NCBI RefSeq assembly: GCF_000179615.1
Contig: NZ_AEDD01000007.1
Location: 62,001 to 126,000 of the forward strand
Direction: 5' to 3'
Length of the DNA: 64,000 bases
DNA from: Paenibacillus curdlanolyticus YK9
GTDB taxonomy: Bacteria; Bacillota; Bacilli; Paenibacillales; Paenibacillaceae
Shown here: positions 1-8,050 of the stretch, one piece after another
Position numbering within the stretch: position 1 is the first letter of the stretch
How the letters are laid out: every line of letters starts with the position of its first letter
Made by a program: the position numbers and the translations under genes
The notes under the pieces: generated by a model
What the model saw: only the letters and a program-made list of their open reading frames with translations
Told to the model about the DNA's origin: nothing
Databases searched by the model: none

Positions 1-180
1 CCATAGCTTCCCGTCCGCTTCCTGAATTGGCGTCTGACGGTTGATCAATACGCTCATCGATTGCGCTGCATGCACAGGCGCAAGACGCTCTTCGGGTATA
101 AGCCAATTGCGATGCCAAAACCGGTGCAAGCGGCCATTGTGCTTAAAGCTTTTAATCATGCAGGGCCGATAATTGTTCAT
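1..180 (-). CDS. DUF402 family protein, N-terminal 60 codons (cut by window edge)
   Basis: The reading frame starts at an ATG at 180 behind a GTCAGGAG ribosome site and runs off the window without a stop. The visible residues (KHNGRLHRFWHRNW near positions 13-26, then a strand ending in DGKLW) match the start of the DUF402 family, whose studied members are nucleoside di/triphosphate phosphatases acting in the cytoplasm. The key acidic metal ligands of the family lie further along and are not visible here. Family call from pattern recognition; the exact substrate cannot be judged. Confidence 0.72.
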   Translation of the reverse strand, partial: MNNYRPCMIKSFKHNGRLHRFWHRNWLIPEERLAPVHAAQSMSVLINRQTPIQEADGKLW

Positions 181-224
181 ACGTTCTCCTGACTACTTGC
201 GTTCTTTCCCTAATTATATAAGAA

Positions 225-268
225 AAGCATATCCGCCCGCCAAATGCAATGGCATGTCGGATATGCTT
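225..268 (-). terminator. Intrinsic terminator after the GNAT gene
   Basis: An 11-bp inverted repeat (AAGCATATCCG and its complement) surrounds a 22-nt loop. On the minus strand it is followed by a T-rich run (TTTTCTTAT). It sits just past the stop of the acetyltransferase gene. Confidence 0.7.
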
Positions 269-316
269 TCAATAACCGGGACCATACGTCTCGGATAATC
301 GTCTTAGTAAGTACAT

Positions 317-739
317 TTAGCCTGCGACGATGCTAAGCTTCTGGAACGATCGGAAGAAGTCCCCTGTTGCATAGCCTAGTTTCTCATACAGAGGCAAAAC
401 CTTCTCGTTAAACTCATCTGCAGTGATCATGATTTTGGTCACATTACGTTGTTCGAATCGTTGCTTAAGTCCTTGAATCAGAGTTTGGCCAATTCCTTGG
501 CGTTGATACTCTGGCATTACGGCTACTCGGTAGTAGTATCCCTTATTGTTGTCAATCGTGCCGATAATCATGCCTACGATTTCGTTTTGTTCGACTGCAA
601 CGAGCACCAAATCGCTATCCCATGACAATTGCCGCGCAAATGCGCCCATTGTCAGTTCGTAGCAATCTTCCGACAACACATCCTCCAACAACGCCGTCAC
701 TGGGCCGTAGTCAGATAACTGGAAGGAACGAACGTACAT
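317..739 (-). CDS. GNAT family N-acetyltransferase
   Basis: A 140-residue single-domain protein with the GNAT fold order: N-terminal YVRSFQLSDY strand, a central VAVMPEYQRQGIGQTLIQ segment around residues 72-90 that carries the acetyl-CoA pyrophosphate loop (Q/RxxGxG/A type, here QRQGIG), and a C-terminal LYEKLGYATGDFF motif. It should transfer an acetyl group from acetyl-CoA to an amine; the acceptor is unknown. Monocistronic, with a terminator downstream at 225-268 and divergent from sodA. Confidence 0.88.
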   Translation of the reverse strand: MYVRSFQLSDYGPVTALLEDVLSEDCYELTMGAFARQLSWDSDLVLVAVEQNEIVGMIIGTIDNNKGYYYRVAVMPEYQRQGIGQTLIQGLKQRFEQRNVTKIMITADEFNEKVLPLYEKLGYATGDFFRSFQKLSIVAG

Positions 740-866
740 GTGTTACAACTCCTCGATCGATGTCATAGTACAAGCTTATCGTATTAAAATACGACAAAAA
801 AGAGTCAAATCCTTCTGAAATCTTTAAAAAAACTTTAAATTATTTAATATTTCGCCGATTTTCTGC

Positions 867-894
867 TGAAAGCGCTTAAATTTAAGCGCTTTCA
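867..894. promoter_or_regulatory. Perfect 28-bp palindrome, double CcpA-type (cre-like) site
   Basis: Two copies of TGAAAGCGCTTAAA meet head to head to make a perfect 28-bp palindrome in the 333-base gap between the GNAT gene and sodA. Each half closely resembles the catabolite-responsive element TGAAAGCGCTTTCA bound by CcpA in Firmicutes. There is no T-run, so it is not a terminator. The palindrome is seen directly; binding by CcpA and the gene controlled (sodA or the acetyltransferase) are inference. The rest of the gap holds AT-rich DNA and the sodA promoter. Confidence 0.55.
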
Positions 895-1002
895 TGAATT
901 TGAGGCAGATTATCTCGGCTTTTCTCGAAATTCCGACATAAATCTCTCGTTCTCGAGCCATCCTATGGCCGTTATGGCGGAATTCGACTTTTGCAACAAC
1001 AA

Positions 1003-1048
1003 TGTTGATTTATTCACCTGAATAAGGGATAATGATCCTGAATCAACA
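1003..1048 (+). promoter_or_regulatory. sodA promoter flanked by an 8-bp inverted repeat
   Basis: A sigma-A type promoter is visible: -35 TTGATT at 1005-1010, 17-nt spacer, -10 GATAAT at 1028-1033. TGTTGATT (1003-1010) and its complement AATCAACA (1041-1048) bracket the whole promoter, so the -35 box is one arm of an inverted repeat. This could be an operator or a 5' leader structure; no specific regulator is recognised. Confidence 0.55.
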
Positions 1049-1072
1049 CATATTAACGGGAGGTAATTCACA

Positions 1073-1687
1073 ATGGCTCATCAACTGCCTGCTTTGCCTT
1101 ATGCTAACAATGCGCTCGAACCGCATTTTGACGAAACAACGATGGAGATCCACCACGACCGTCACCACAACGCTTATGTAACGAACCTTAACGCTGCTCT
1201 CGAATCCGCTCCAGAGCTGCAAAGCAAATCGATCGAAGATCTGATTGCTGATCTGAACAGCGTTCCAGAAGCAATCCGCACAGCTGTTCGCAACAACGGC
1301 GGCGGCCATGCGAACCACTCCCTCTTCTGGGAAACGATCGGCCCTAACGGCGGCGGCGCTCCTACGGGCAAGCTTGCTGACGCAATCGCAAGCGAGCTGG
1401 GCGGCTTCGACAAGTTCAAAGAAGATTTCGCTAAAGCAGGCGCTACGCGTTTCGGCTCCGGCTGGGCATGGCTTGCGCTTGGACAAGACGGCAAACTGAA
1501 AGTATACAGCCTGCCAAACCAAGACAGCCCGATCATGGAAGGCGACACGCCGCTCCTCGGTCTGGACGTTTGGGAGCATGCTTATTACCTCAAATATCAA
1601 AACAAACGCCCTGACTACATCGCAGCATTCTGGAATGTAGTAAACTGGGAAGCTGTTGGCCAACGTTACGAGGCAGCAGCGAAGTAA
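1073..1687 (+). CDS. sodA: Superoxide dismutase, Mn/Fe family
   Basis: A 204-residue cytoplasmic enzyme converting superoxide to oxygen and hydrogen peroxide. Family marks are clear: His27 in MEIHHDRHH, His in [11 protein letters not shown], and the Asp and His ligands in [18 protein letters not shown] near residue 164. The GGGG/NGGGAP pattern after the second His is typical of the Mn-type enzymes of Bacilli. The start follows a GGGAGG site. It is a single-gene unit with its own promoter at 1005-1033 and a terminator at 1713-1747. Overall length is normal for the family. Confidence 0.97.
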   Translation: MAHQLPALPYANNALEPHFDETTMEIHHDRHHNAYVTNLNAALESAPELQSKSIEDLIADLNSVPEAIRTAVRNNGGGHANHSLFWETIGPNGGGAPTGKLADAIASELGGFDKFKEDFAKAGATRFGSGWAWLALGQDGKLKVYSLPNQDSPIMEGDTPLLGLDVWEHAYYLKYQNKRPDYIAAFWNVVNWEAVGQRYEAAAK

Positions 1688-1712
1688 TTCATTCTCGGAC
1701 AAGCTTACAAAG

Positions 1713-1747
1713 ACCGTCGTTCCTACATGGAACGGCGGTTTTTTGTT
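1713..1747 (+). terminator. Intrinsic terminator after sodA
   Basis: ACCGTCGTTCC pairs with GGAACGGCGGT across a 5-nt loop and is followed by a run of T residues. Confidence 0.9.
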
Positions 1748-1824
1748 TAGGCAAGCGAACATGCCCTCCCCGCATAGACTTAACCTGAACATACGCTGTC
1801 AGCAGAAGGAGGTTAAATATACCG

Positions 1825-2847
1825 ATGTACCCGAGCTACTACGGTTATGGATACCCGTATGGTTATCCTTACGACTACGGTGGTTACGATCAAGGCTATG
1901 GATACGACCCGAACGGGCAGCCGGCAGACGCAGGCGCGCTTCCGGAAGGCGAGTATGGCGTCTACTACGACCCGAGAGGGCTCATGCCTTTCCCGATGGG
2001 ACCGGGGCAAGGTCCGTTCCCGCCGCCTAGACCGCCTGGGCAGGGGCCGTTCCCGCCCGGACCGTTTCCTCCGGGACCTGGACCGGGGCCATTCCCGCCT
2101 GGACCGTTTCCGCCGGGACCTGGACCGGGGCCATTCCCGCCTGGACCGTTTCCGCCGGGGCCTGGACCAGGGCCATTCCCGCCTGGACCGTTTCCGCCGG
2201 GGCCTGGACCAGGACCATTCCCGCCTGGACCGTTTCCACCGCAGCCGTTCCCGCCGCCACCGTTCCCGCCGCCTAGACCACCATTCCCACCACCGTTCCC
2301 GCCACCATTCCCACCACCGTTCCCGCCACCATTCCCGCCACCATTCCCGCCACCGTTCCCACCACCAAGACCGCCGTTCCCGCCTGGACCGATACCAATC
2401 CCGATACCAATTCCAATCCCGATCCCTCCTGGACCGTTCCCTCCAGGACCATTCCCGGGACCCAATGTGGTCACTGTCGTTATTAATGGCGGGCGCGCAT
2501 TCCCTAACATCACTCAGGCCTACTCGATTCGCTTCTATCCAGGCATCACAATCGCGAATGCGTTGCGAAGCACAGGCGTCGTGACGATCGGCCCTGGTGG
2601 CCAGATTATATCGGTTAGCGGCATTCCAATCGTAGACGGCGTGCACTTCAACCTTCTGCTGAATGGCCGCCAAATTCCGTCGACGTTGCTGAACGCTCCT
2701 TTACAGCGCGGCGATACAGTCGCTCTAGAGCTCTTCTTCCGCCCGGGCGGACGCAGTCAGGGCGATGTAGGGAGTGAGGAGGAACCTCAACTTCAATACG
2801 TAGAAGAACGCAATTATTTGAATGAGGCTCCGGAAGAATTCAGCTAA
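1825..2847 (+). CDS. Tyr- and Pro-rich low-complexity protein with a C-terminal folded domain, possible spore coat or surface protein
   Basis: A 340-residue protein in three parts. Residues 1-45 are rich in Tyr, Gly and Pro (YGYGYPYGYPYDYGGY), as in many spore coat proteins. Residues about 55-215 are almost only Pro, Phe and Gly: four near-perfect 14-residue units (GPFPPGPFPPGPGP), then FPP triplets, then an alternating Pro-Ile stretch. Residues about 216-320 look like a compact beta-rich domain with an IRFYPGITIANAL segment and a GDTVALELFF end, somewhat like DUF4430 ligand-binding domains. There is no signal peptide. AAGGAGG lies 12 nt before the ATG. The role in spore coat or surface is inference from composition. 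Antisense frames are open only because of the repeat. Confidence 0.8.
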   Translation: MYPSYYGYGYPYGYPYDYGGYDQGYGYDPNGQPADAGALPEGEYGVYYDPRGLMPFPMGPGQGPFPPPRPPGQGPFPPGPFPPGPGPGPFPPGPFPPGPGPGPFPPGPFPPGPGPGPFPPGPFPPGPGPGPFPPGPFPPQPFPPPPFPPPRPPFPPPFPPPFPPPFPPPFPPPFPPPFPPPRPPFPPGPIPIPIPIPIPIPPGPFPPGPFPGPNVVTVVINGGRAFPNITQAYSIRFYPGITIANALRSTGVVTIGPGGQIISVSGIPIVDGVHFNLLLNGRQIPSTLLNAPLQRGDTVALELFFRPGGRSQGDVGSEEEPQLQYVEERNYLNEAPEEFS

Positions 2848-2860
2848 CCTGAATCGCAAG

Positions 2861-2917
2861 AAACTTAAAGAGACTTCAACCGTCCAATGATTGGGCGGTT
2901 GGAGTCTCTTTAAGTTT
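2861..2917. terminator. Long hairpin after the proline-rich gene, bidirectional shape
   Basis: A stem of about 24 bp beginning AAACTTAAAGAGACTCC-like sequence pairs with GGAGTCTCTTTAAGTTT. The A-rich and T-rich ends make it usable as a terminator in both directions. Confidence 0.75.
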
Positions 2918-2927
2918 AAAGACCATG

Positions 2928-2956
2928 TTGACCAAACTGGACGCTCATGCTATATT
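2928..2956 (+). promoter_or_regulatory. Sigma-A type promoter upstream of ssuE
   Basis: TTGACC at 2928-2933 and TATATT at 2951-2956 are 17 nt apart. This would give a leader of about 120 nt before ssuE. A second weaker candidate is TTACAA (3019) with TATACT (3041). Confidence 0.5.
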
Positions 2957-3082
2957 GAAATTAATTCATAGTATTTAAATCGGAAAACAAAGTTAAACCA
3001 CCCCCTCTATTCAGGAACTTACAAACAGACTAATTACTGGTATACTATTTTTGATAAGTTAACATTTAAGGAGATGAAGCTC

Positions 3083-3658
3083 ATGTCCAATGTTGTCTTT
3101 ATTACAGCTACCCCGAATCAATCCTCGCGTCTGATCGGCGTCACGCAATACATCGAGAACCAGCTCCATACGCAAGGCATCGCCGTTGCAACGATCAACG
3201 TTGCATCGCTCCCGGCAGATGACCTTATCGGCGCTCGCTTTGATAGCCCTGCCATCGTTGCCGCCAACGCGCTCGTCGAAGCAGCAGATGCCGTCGTCAT
3301 TGCCAGCCCGGTATACAAAGCCTCCTTCAGCGGCATATTGAAAACCTACCTGGATTTGCTTCCTCAAAAAGGCCTCGCGAACAAAGTTATCGCTCCCGTA
3401 TTCATCGGCGGCACGATTGCTCATTTACTATCCATCGACTATGCGCTCAAGCCGGTATTGTCATCTCTAGGCGCACGCAACTTCGCTAGCGCGATCTATG
3501 CGACCGACAATCAAGTGACTCGTTCAGGACAAGGCGATGACCTCACGTTCAGCTTGAACGATGAGCTGACGGAGCGTCTCGACAATGCGATTCAAGAGCT
3601 AGTTGAAGAGCTGCGACTGCGCACAGCAGCGCCGGCTCAAGCAGCAACCAATCTTTAA
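3083..3658 (+). CDS. ssuE: NADPH-dependent FMN reductase, SsuE type
   Basis: A 191-residue flavodoxin-fold reductase that supplies reduced FMN, in this family to the alkanesulfonate monooxygenase SsuD. The sequence follows SsuE closely: an N-terminal FMN phosphate loop (TATPNQSSR), then ASPVYKASFSGILK around residue 75, then a GGTIAHLL/DYALKPVLSSLGA block with the Tyr typical of the SsuE pi-helix. An ATG nine bases upstream (3074) overlaps the AAGGAG ribosome site, so 3083 is preferred. No ssuD or transporter gene lies beside it, so the monooxygenase partner must be elsewhere or the reductase has a general role. Confidence 0.85.
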   Translation: MSNVVFITATPNQSSRLIGVTQYIENQLHTQGIAVATINVASLPADDLIGARFDSPAIVAANALVEAADAVVIASPVYKASFSGILKTYLDLLPQKGLANKVIAPVFIGGTIAHLLSIDYALKPVLSSLGARNFASAIYATDNQVTRSGQGDDLTFSLNDELTERLDNAIQELVEELRLRTAAPAQAATNL

Positions 3659-3670
3659 TTGCATAAATTA

Positions 3671-3714
3671 AAAACCGGGACAAAGGCTGTTTGCAACAGC
3701 TTTGTCCCGGTTTT
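3671..3714. terminator. Bidirectional terminator between ssuE and the protease gene
   Basis: AAAACCGGGACAAAG pairs with CTTTGTCCCGGTTTT, flanked by A and T runs. It serves the convergent genes on both sides. Confidence 0.9.
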
Positions 3715-3760
3715 ATTGCGTGCAAGTATCACAGCCTTACGGCTCTAGATGGCCTCAAGG

Positions 3761-4912
3761 TCAAGGCTCGATTTTGTCGCCTTTGCCGCTTAGCAGCTTC
3801 AATTGATCGTTCTCGTAGCCGACCGTGTACGTCACTTTATATTTGCTTAACCGAGCTTCTCCATCTATCCGCTCCTGCGCGGAGACGATCGCTGTCACGA
3901 CGGCCTGCTCGTCATCCGTCGTAGTCACTTTAATATCCTCCAGCGTAACGTTTTTGGTAGACAAGTAGCCTTCCCGGAAGTTCTCATACGGCGTGCCTGC
4001 CAACCACGTGCTGCCGATTAGCGAATAAGCATAGACATAATCGCCGCTGTTGAGACTATCATAGAAGTGCGTCACGAGATACGTAGCCATATCCTCGAAC
4101 GATACGTCCCCCACTTCGCCGCCCTCGAAAGTATCCGAATCCATCGCCAGCGATTCCGGCAGCTCCTTCATCGGCGAATCCGACCATTGTTCCGCCAGCG
4201 GAAGCACTTGGCTGATCGGAATGCTGAATCCAATCGCGCCCTGCTCCGCTCCTGCGGAGTTAATGCCCAGCACAGCTCCAGTATCGCGATCGACAAGCGG
4301 GCCTCCGCTGTTACCCGGTGCTATCGGAGCCGATATTTGATACATATCCTTATACGTATACGGCTCGATATCCAGGTCTCGGCCAACGCCGCTTATGATG
4401 CCCGTCGTTACGGTATTCTGGTAGCCAAGCGGACTGCCGATCGCAAGCACCTCATCCCCAATCTCACCTACGCGTTCTTGATCAAGCGCGAGCGGCTTCG
4501 TGCCAGCCAAGGCGGGCACGCGAACGACAGCGACGTCGATATCGGTACCAATCCCAATGACCGTACCGTCAAGCACGCGCGCATCTGCGGTTTTTACTTT
4601 CACCTTATTGGCTCCTACGACCACATGGCCATTCGTCATTAAATCGCCATGATCATTGTATAGAAACCCAGAGCCCAGCGAGCCGTCTTCCGTCTCAATC
4701 GTGACAACCAGCTTCTGCGTCGTAAATATAACGTCCTTGAGCGGCCGCTTCGCAAGCGGCGCATCCTTATCGGCAGCGGCGGCGGGCAAAGCCAAAAGCG
4801 CGCTGCCCGTAAGCTGATCCGGCACTTTCCGCCCGATTTGAACCACGCCAATCGCCCCAGCGCAGAGCACCACAAGGCTGGCGATGAGACATATCCATCC
4901 ATCTCTTTTCAT
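3761..4912 (-). CDS. Membrane-anchored trypsin-like (S1C/HtrA family) serine protease without PDZ domain
   Basis: A 383-residue protein with one N-terminal membrane segment (residues 7-26) and an extracellular HtrA-like protease domain. The full catalytic triad is present: His96 in TNGHVV, Asp126 in DIDVAVV, Ser202 in PGNSGGP. Instead of the usual PDZ domain, the C-terminus (about 275-383) looks like an NTF2-like domain (HFYDSLNSGDYVYAYSLI...). The ATG at 4912 has a GAGGGA site; a start 30 bases upstream would lie inside the preceding gene. The gene follows the zinc-ribbon gene by 14 nt, so the two probably form an operon and act together at the membrane. Substrates unknown. Confidence 0.88.
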   Translation of the reverse strand: MKRDGWICLIASLVVLCAGAIGVVQIGRKVPDQLTGSALLALPAAAADKDAPLAKRPLKDVIFTTQKLVVTIETEDGSLGSGFLYNDHGDLMTNGHVVVGANKVKVKTADARVLDGTVIGIGTDIDVAVVRVPALAGTKPLALDQERVGEIGDEVLAIGSPLGYQNTVTTGIISGVGRDLDIEPYTYKDMYQISAPIAPGNSGGPLVDRDTGAVLGINSAGAEQGAIGFSIPISQVLPLAEQWSDSPMKELPESLAMDSDTFEGGEVGDVSFEDMATYLVTHFYDSLNSGDYVYAYSLIGSTWLAGTPYENFREGYLSTKNVTLEDIKVTTTDDEQAVVTAIVSAQERIDGEARLSKYKVTYTVGYENDQLKLLSGKGDKIEP

Positions 4913-4926
4913 TGTAAGTCCCTCTC

Positions 4927-6201
4927 TTAATCCAAATACCATCCGGCTCTATCGATGCGAACCGTTGCATTCTGGTAAGCGCCATAATAGATATCATCGA
5001 TCATCGCCTTCTCGCCGGGCTCAACATAATCCGGTGTCGCATAGGCCGTCCCCGTATCCAGCACATTGCCATTACTGTCTTTAAGCGTATATTCTACGTA
5101 AACCGAGTAAACCGGCTTCGTCGCCACATTGGTCAGCTCCGCATGAATATGCAAATCTCCGTACTCATCCAACTTCACATCCAGCTGATCGACGTTAATT
5201 GCCGCTGTCCGGTTTTTGAGATCCTCCTCCGCCGCCTTCTGCATCGCCTGCTCCATCCGGCTTGCTTCGGCATCCTCGTAGGCTTTCTTCTCCTTCTTAA
5301 TCTGTACCTTCATCGCTTCAAGCTTCTCATTGCCAGTCGCGTATTCCAATCCCTCGTCCGCCGCCGCAAGCGCATCCGTGAAGCTTTTCTTCTGCAGCAA
5401 ACGCTCTGCATCTTTCAACGCTACTCCGGCGATCTTCCCGATAATCTGGTCGCGGACAGCTCCCGCCTCTTCACTGTCCAGCTCATCTGCGACACGCAAC
5501 TTATCCGCCAAGGCGGGAACGGTATCCAGCTCATCCAGCTCAGCCTTAATAGTAAGCACCGTCAACTTGATGCGCTGCTCCTTCAGGCTAGCATGCAGCG
5601 GCTCGAAAAGCGGCTCCTTATGCTTATCCAGTTCCCCCTGCAGCTTATCCAGGCCTACGGTCGCATCCTCGATATGGTGCTTGCCGAGCTGCGCGTTCGT
5701 TTCAGCTAATTGGCGCTGCAATTGCGCTGCCATCTGCACGATCGACCGATCAGCAGCCAATGCGGCGTAATTCGGACGCAGGGCAATCGCCTTATCGAGC
5801 AGCCCTGTCGCCTTGTCATAGCTCCCCAACAGCGCTTGCCGCTTCGCTTCCTGATGCCACCCGGTTACTCTGTCATTTTGCAGCTTCTCATACCCCATAT
5901 AACCATATAACCCGCCGCCAACGATCAGTGCCAGCAGCAGGGGGACAAGCCATGCATAGAGGCTTGGTTTCTTCAGTCTCTGACGCGGGCGCAGGATCAG
6001 CTCTCCCTGCTCCTGCGAATCGATTTCAGCTTCCTCGCGTTCGGCATCCCATGCATCCGCGCTCTTGGTTATCGCAATCTCTTGTTTCACTTCATCTATA
6101 TAGTCCTCTTTGATCGACGTCTCAGCCAGCAGTTTCCCGCAATAGCTGCAAAATCGTCCATCCTGCTGAGGATTGTGCTTACCGCAATACGAACAGAACA
6201 C
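4927..6201 (-). CDS. Zinc-ribbon membrane protein with coiled-coil/TPR-like region and FxLYD-type domain
   Basis: A 424-residue protein. Residues 1-25 hold two CxxC knuckles (CSYCGK...CSYCGK), a cytoplasmic zinc ribbon. A single membrane segment follows at about 85-107. The outside part is helical and charged with TPR-like character (about 120-325), and the last 85 residues form a beta-rich domain (LHIHAELTNVATKPVYSVYVEYTLKDS) like FxLYD domains. Such architecture is common for Firmicute membrane proteins of unknown role. Translation is likely coupled with the downstream HtrA-like protease (14-nt gap), suggesting a regulator, scaffold or substrate adaptor for it. Function is inference. Confidence 0.85.
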   Translation of the reverse strand: MFCSYCGKHNPQQDGRFCSYCGKLLAETSIKEDYIDEVKQEIAITKSADAWDAEREEAEIDSQEQGELILRPRQRLKKPSLYAWLVPLLLALIVGGGLYGYMGYEKLQNDRVTGWHQEAKRQALLGSYDKATGLLDKAIALRPNYAALAADRSIVQMAAQLQRQLAETNAQLGKHHIEDATVGLDKLQGELDKHKEPLFEPLHASLKEQRIKLTVLTIKAELDELDTVPALADKLRVADELDSEEAGAVRDQIIGKIAGVALKDAERLLQKKSFTDALAAADEGLEYATGNEKLEAMKVQIKKEKKAYEDAEASRMEQAMQKAAEEDLKNRTAAINVDQLDVKLDEYGDLHIHAELTNVATKPVYSVYVEYTLKDSNGNVLDTGTAYATPDYVEPGEKAMIDDIYYGAYQNATVRIDRAGWYLD

Positions 6202-6311
6202 AAAACTCCACTCCCAAATAAATGCCTCTATTGAACTACCAACCTACATTTTATATGAATTCGCGCCTATATCCAACCTAAGTTTCGTCAAAGGGCTAGG
6301 CAAATAAAAGA

Positions 6312-6334
6312 AGCATGGCCAATACGGCCATGCT
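6312..6334 (-). terminator. Intrinsic terminator after copZ
   Basis: AGCATGGCC and GGCCATGCT form a 9-bp stem with a 5-nt loop. On the minus strand a T-rich tail (TTCTTTTATTT) follows. Confidence 0.85.
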
Positions 6335-6349
6335 CCCTATATTCGTTGG

Positions 6350-6559
6350 TCACAACGCAACATCAAAGCCCTGCTCCTCAATCGCTTCGCGTATACGCGA
6401 TAAATGCAATTGGCTATCGTCATAGGTCACGTCAACGCTTCCCCCGGCCAAGCTCACCACGCCGCTTGCGCCGAGCGGGCGCAGCGCCTCCTCGACCGCC
6501 TTCACGCAATTTACGCATGACATGCCGGATACGGATAATTTCGTTTGCTTCAAACCCAT
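6350..6559 (-). CDS. copZ: Copper chaperone, heavy-metal-associated (HMA) domain
   Basis: A 69-residue single HMA domain with the metal site GMSCVNC (Cys15 and Cys18) and the expected beta-alpha-beta-beta-alpha-beta order. It should bind Cu(I) in the cytoplasm and pass it to a CopA-type ATPase or a CsoR-type repressor. The gene lies 62 nt after a His/Met-rich lipoprotein gene on the same strand and ends at a terminator, so the two probably share a transcript. No copA or csoR gene is in the window. Confidence 0.9.
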   Translation of the reverse strand: MGLKQTKLSVSGMSCVNCVKAVEEALRPLGASGVVSLAGGSVDVTYDDSQLHLSRIREAIEEQGFDVAL

Positions 6560-6621
6560 TCGCCGTCCTCCTCATGATCGCTTTATTCCACTATACGCAG
6601 CAGCAATCCCGATTCATGCCT

Positions 6622-7593
6622 TTATCTAATCTCAATAATGAATGGTACCGTAATGACCCGATCCGCACGCTTGAACTGCCCCCACACCTTATACACCCCT
6701 GCATTAGGAAAATTAGTGTGAAAAACTGCCTCGGGGCCGCTTGTTTTCTCATCCGAGGGATGAACATGGAGATAGCGCTCCGTATCCGACGACAGAATGA
6801 CGACATGTCCAACAGCGCCCAGATAAGGCTGAAGATCGCTAACCGGCTGACTCGTCTTCGCATCATAGAAACGGAAAGCCAGCGCTGCAGCCTTGCCATG
6901 CGTTGTCTCGCTTATTGAAAGCTTGACGCGCAGGCCATCCGCTTCCTGTTCAAGCTTCGTATCCGCCTTCAATGGAGGGGCATCATAGATCGGCTTGCCG
7001 TCAATCGTCAACCATCCGCTGCGCGTGACGCTCTTGGCCCCATCCGGCACGAAATCCGCGAACCATTTGTACCGGCCGCCATGCTCGAATTGGGTACGAA
7101 CCGTGAATACCCCGTTTCCGGCGTATTCGGGGTGAACGTGGCGAAAATCGCTTAAATCCTCGCTCACAATGATGAGATGCAACAGCTTCTCATGGCTTAC
7201 GTCGAACTTGGTAATCGGCATGCGGTCGTTGCCTTCGATCTGGAGCTTCAGCGTCTCCATTCGGCCAGCGGTCAACGGGTCAGATGCTGCTGCCATAACG
7301 GCTTGTATCCCATCACTCGTTTCCGATAAACCGCTATGATCCATCGCATGTCCGGCATGCTCATGACCCATCGAGGCATGGTCCATCTCTACGCTCATAT
7401 CCATATCCGCGCCCTTATCCGTTTGCTTGCCTGCCTCGTGCATATGGTGATCCTCGGCCATCCCAATCTGCTGTCCGTTCACCGCTTGATCCTCTGGCCC
7501 ATCGCACCCGCTAATGATTAATCCTAGCGTCACTACGCCGACTGCCAACAGCCCTATGCGTTTTAAAGCACTAACCTTAGAACCTTTGCTCAT
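6622..7593 (-). CDS. His/Met-rich lipoprotein, probable extracellular copper-binding protein
   Basis: A 323-residue exported lipoprotein: signal peptide at residues 1-29 with lipobox IISGC, then a segment (about 45-90) dense in His, Met and Asp (DHHMHEAG, MDMSVEMDHASMGHEHAGHAMDHSG). This is followed by two related beta-domain repeats, each with an LHLxxVSxD...HVHP pattern (RHVHPEY near 150 and LHVHPSD near 275). The pattern is known from metal-efflux neighbourhoods in Bacilli. The gene directly precedes copZ, which supports copper or other soft metal binding outside the membrane. Substrate assignment is inference from composition and neighbour. Confidence 0.82.
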   Translation of the reverse strand: MSKGSKVSALKRIGLLAVGVVTLGLIISGCDGPEDQAVNGQQIGMAEDHHMHEAGKQTDKGADMDMSVEMDHASMGHEHAGHAMDHSGLSETSDGIQAVMAAASDPLTAGRMETLKLQIEGNDRMPITKFDVSHEKLLHLIIVSEDLSDFRHVHPEYAGNGVFTVRTQFEHGGRYKWFADFVPDGAKSVTRSGWLTIDGKPIYDAPPLKADTKLEQEADGLRVKLSISETTHGKAAALAFRFYDAKTSQPVSDLQPYLGAVGHVVILSSDTERYLHVHPSDEKTSGPEAVFHTNFPNAGVYKVWGQFKRADRVITVPFIIEIR

Positions 7594-7688
7594 TGTATGA
7601 ATTCGCTCCTTCTCGCCAACTGCTCGTATAGTACCTGTATGCCCACCAGCAGAGAAGGGTAAAACTTCAAGGTTGTATTCATACGTCT

Positions 7689-7883
7689 CATTGCATTTGA
7701 TGCAATTCCATCAGCTTGTTTAGCCTTGGATGGAGCCTCTCATTGTATTTTCTACATTGTCAAACATCATCTGCATTGCTTTCTCGGTTAATCAAGGGCT
7801 ACGAACCTTTTCTCGTTGTACGGATTGCAATGAAGCTTCGATTACGGCCATCTGCTTAACTTTTCATTGTACAAACTGCAATT
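7689..7883 (-). repeat. Quartet of 19-bp inverted repeats, element 1 (spacing 52-73-51)
   Basis: Four sites related to CATTGTAC-N4-TGCAATG start at 7689, 7741, 7814 and 7865. The second is degenerate. The start-to-start distances are the exact reverse of those in the elements at 19702 and 48789, so this copy is inverted. It lies in the 457-base gap between galU and the copper lipoprotein gene. The DNA between the sites is not alike from locus to locus. Apart from the element I see nothing else in this gap. Confidence 0.75.
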
Positions 7884-8050
7884 ACAACCGCTACGTAGGT
7901 GCGTATTTTAAAAAATAAGCCAATCACTCCGTCGAATTGGAGCACTTTTTGATGCGCAGCGACTGCATGCAAAAAGGCGACACAGAAGGTATCCCTCCTG
8001 CACCGCCATCTCTATCGAAGCCTGAGCCTTATGCAATAATGCCTCAAGCG

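Noticed and set aside
1043-1792. 249-residue minus-strand frame over sodA
   Set aside because: It covers sodA and its terminator on the opposite strand, has no ribosome site and no family features; shadow of the GC-rich gene.
1965-2513. Gly/Asn-rich 182-residue frame antisense to the proline-rich gene
   Set aside because: It is the reverse complement of CCN-rich repeats (GGN codons) and lacks a start signal.
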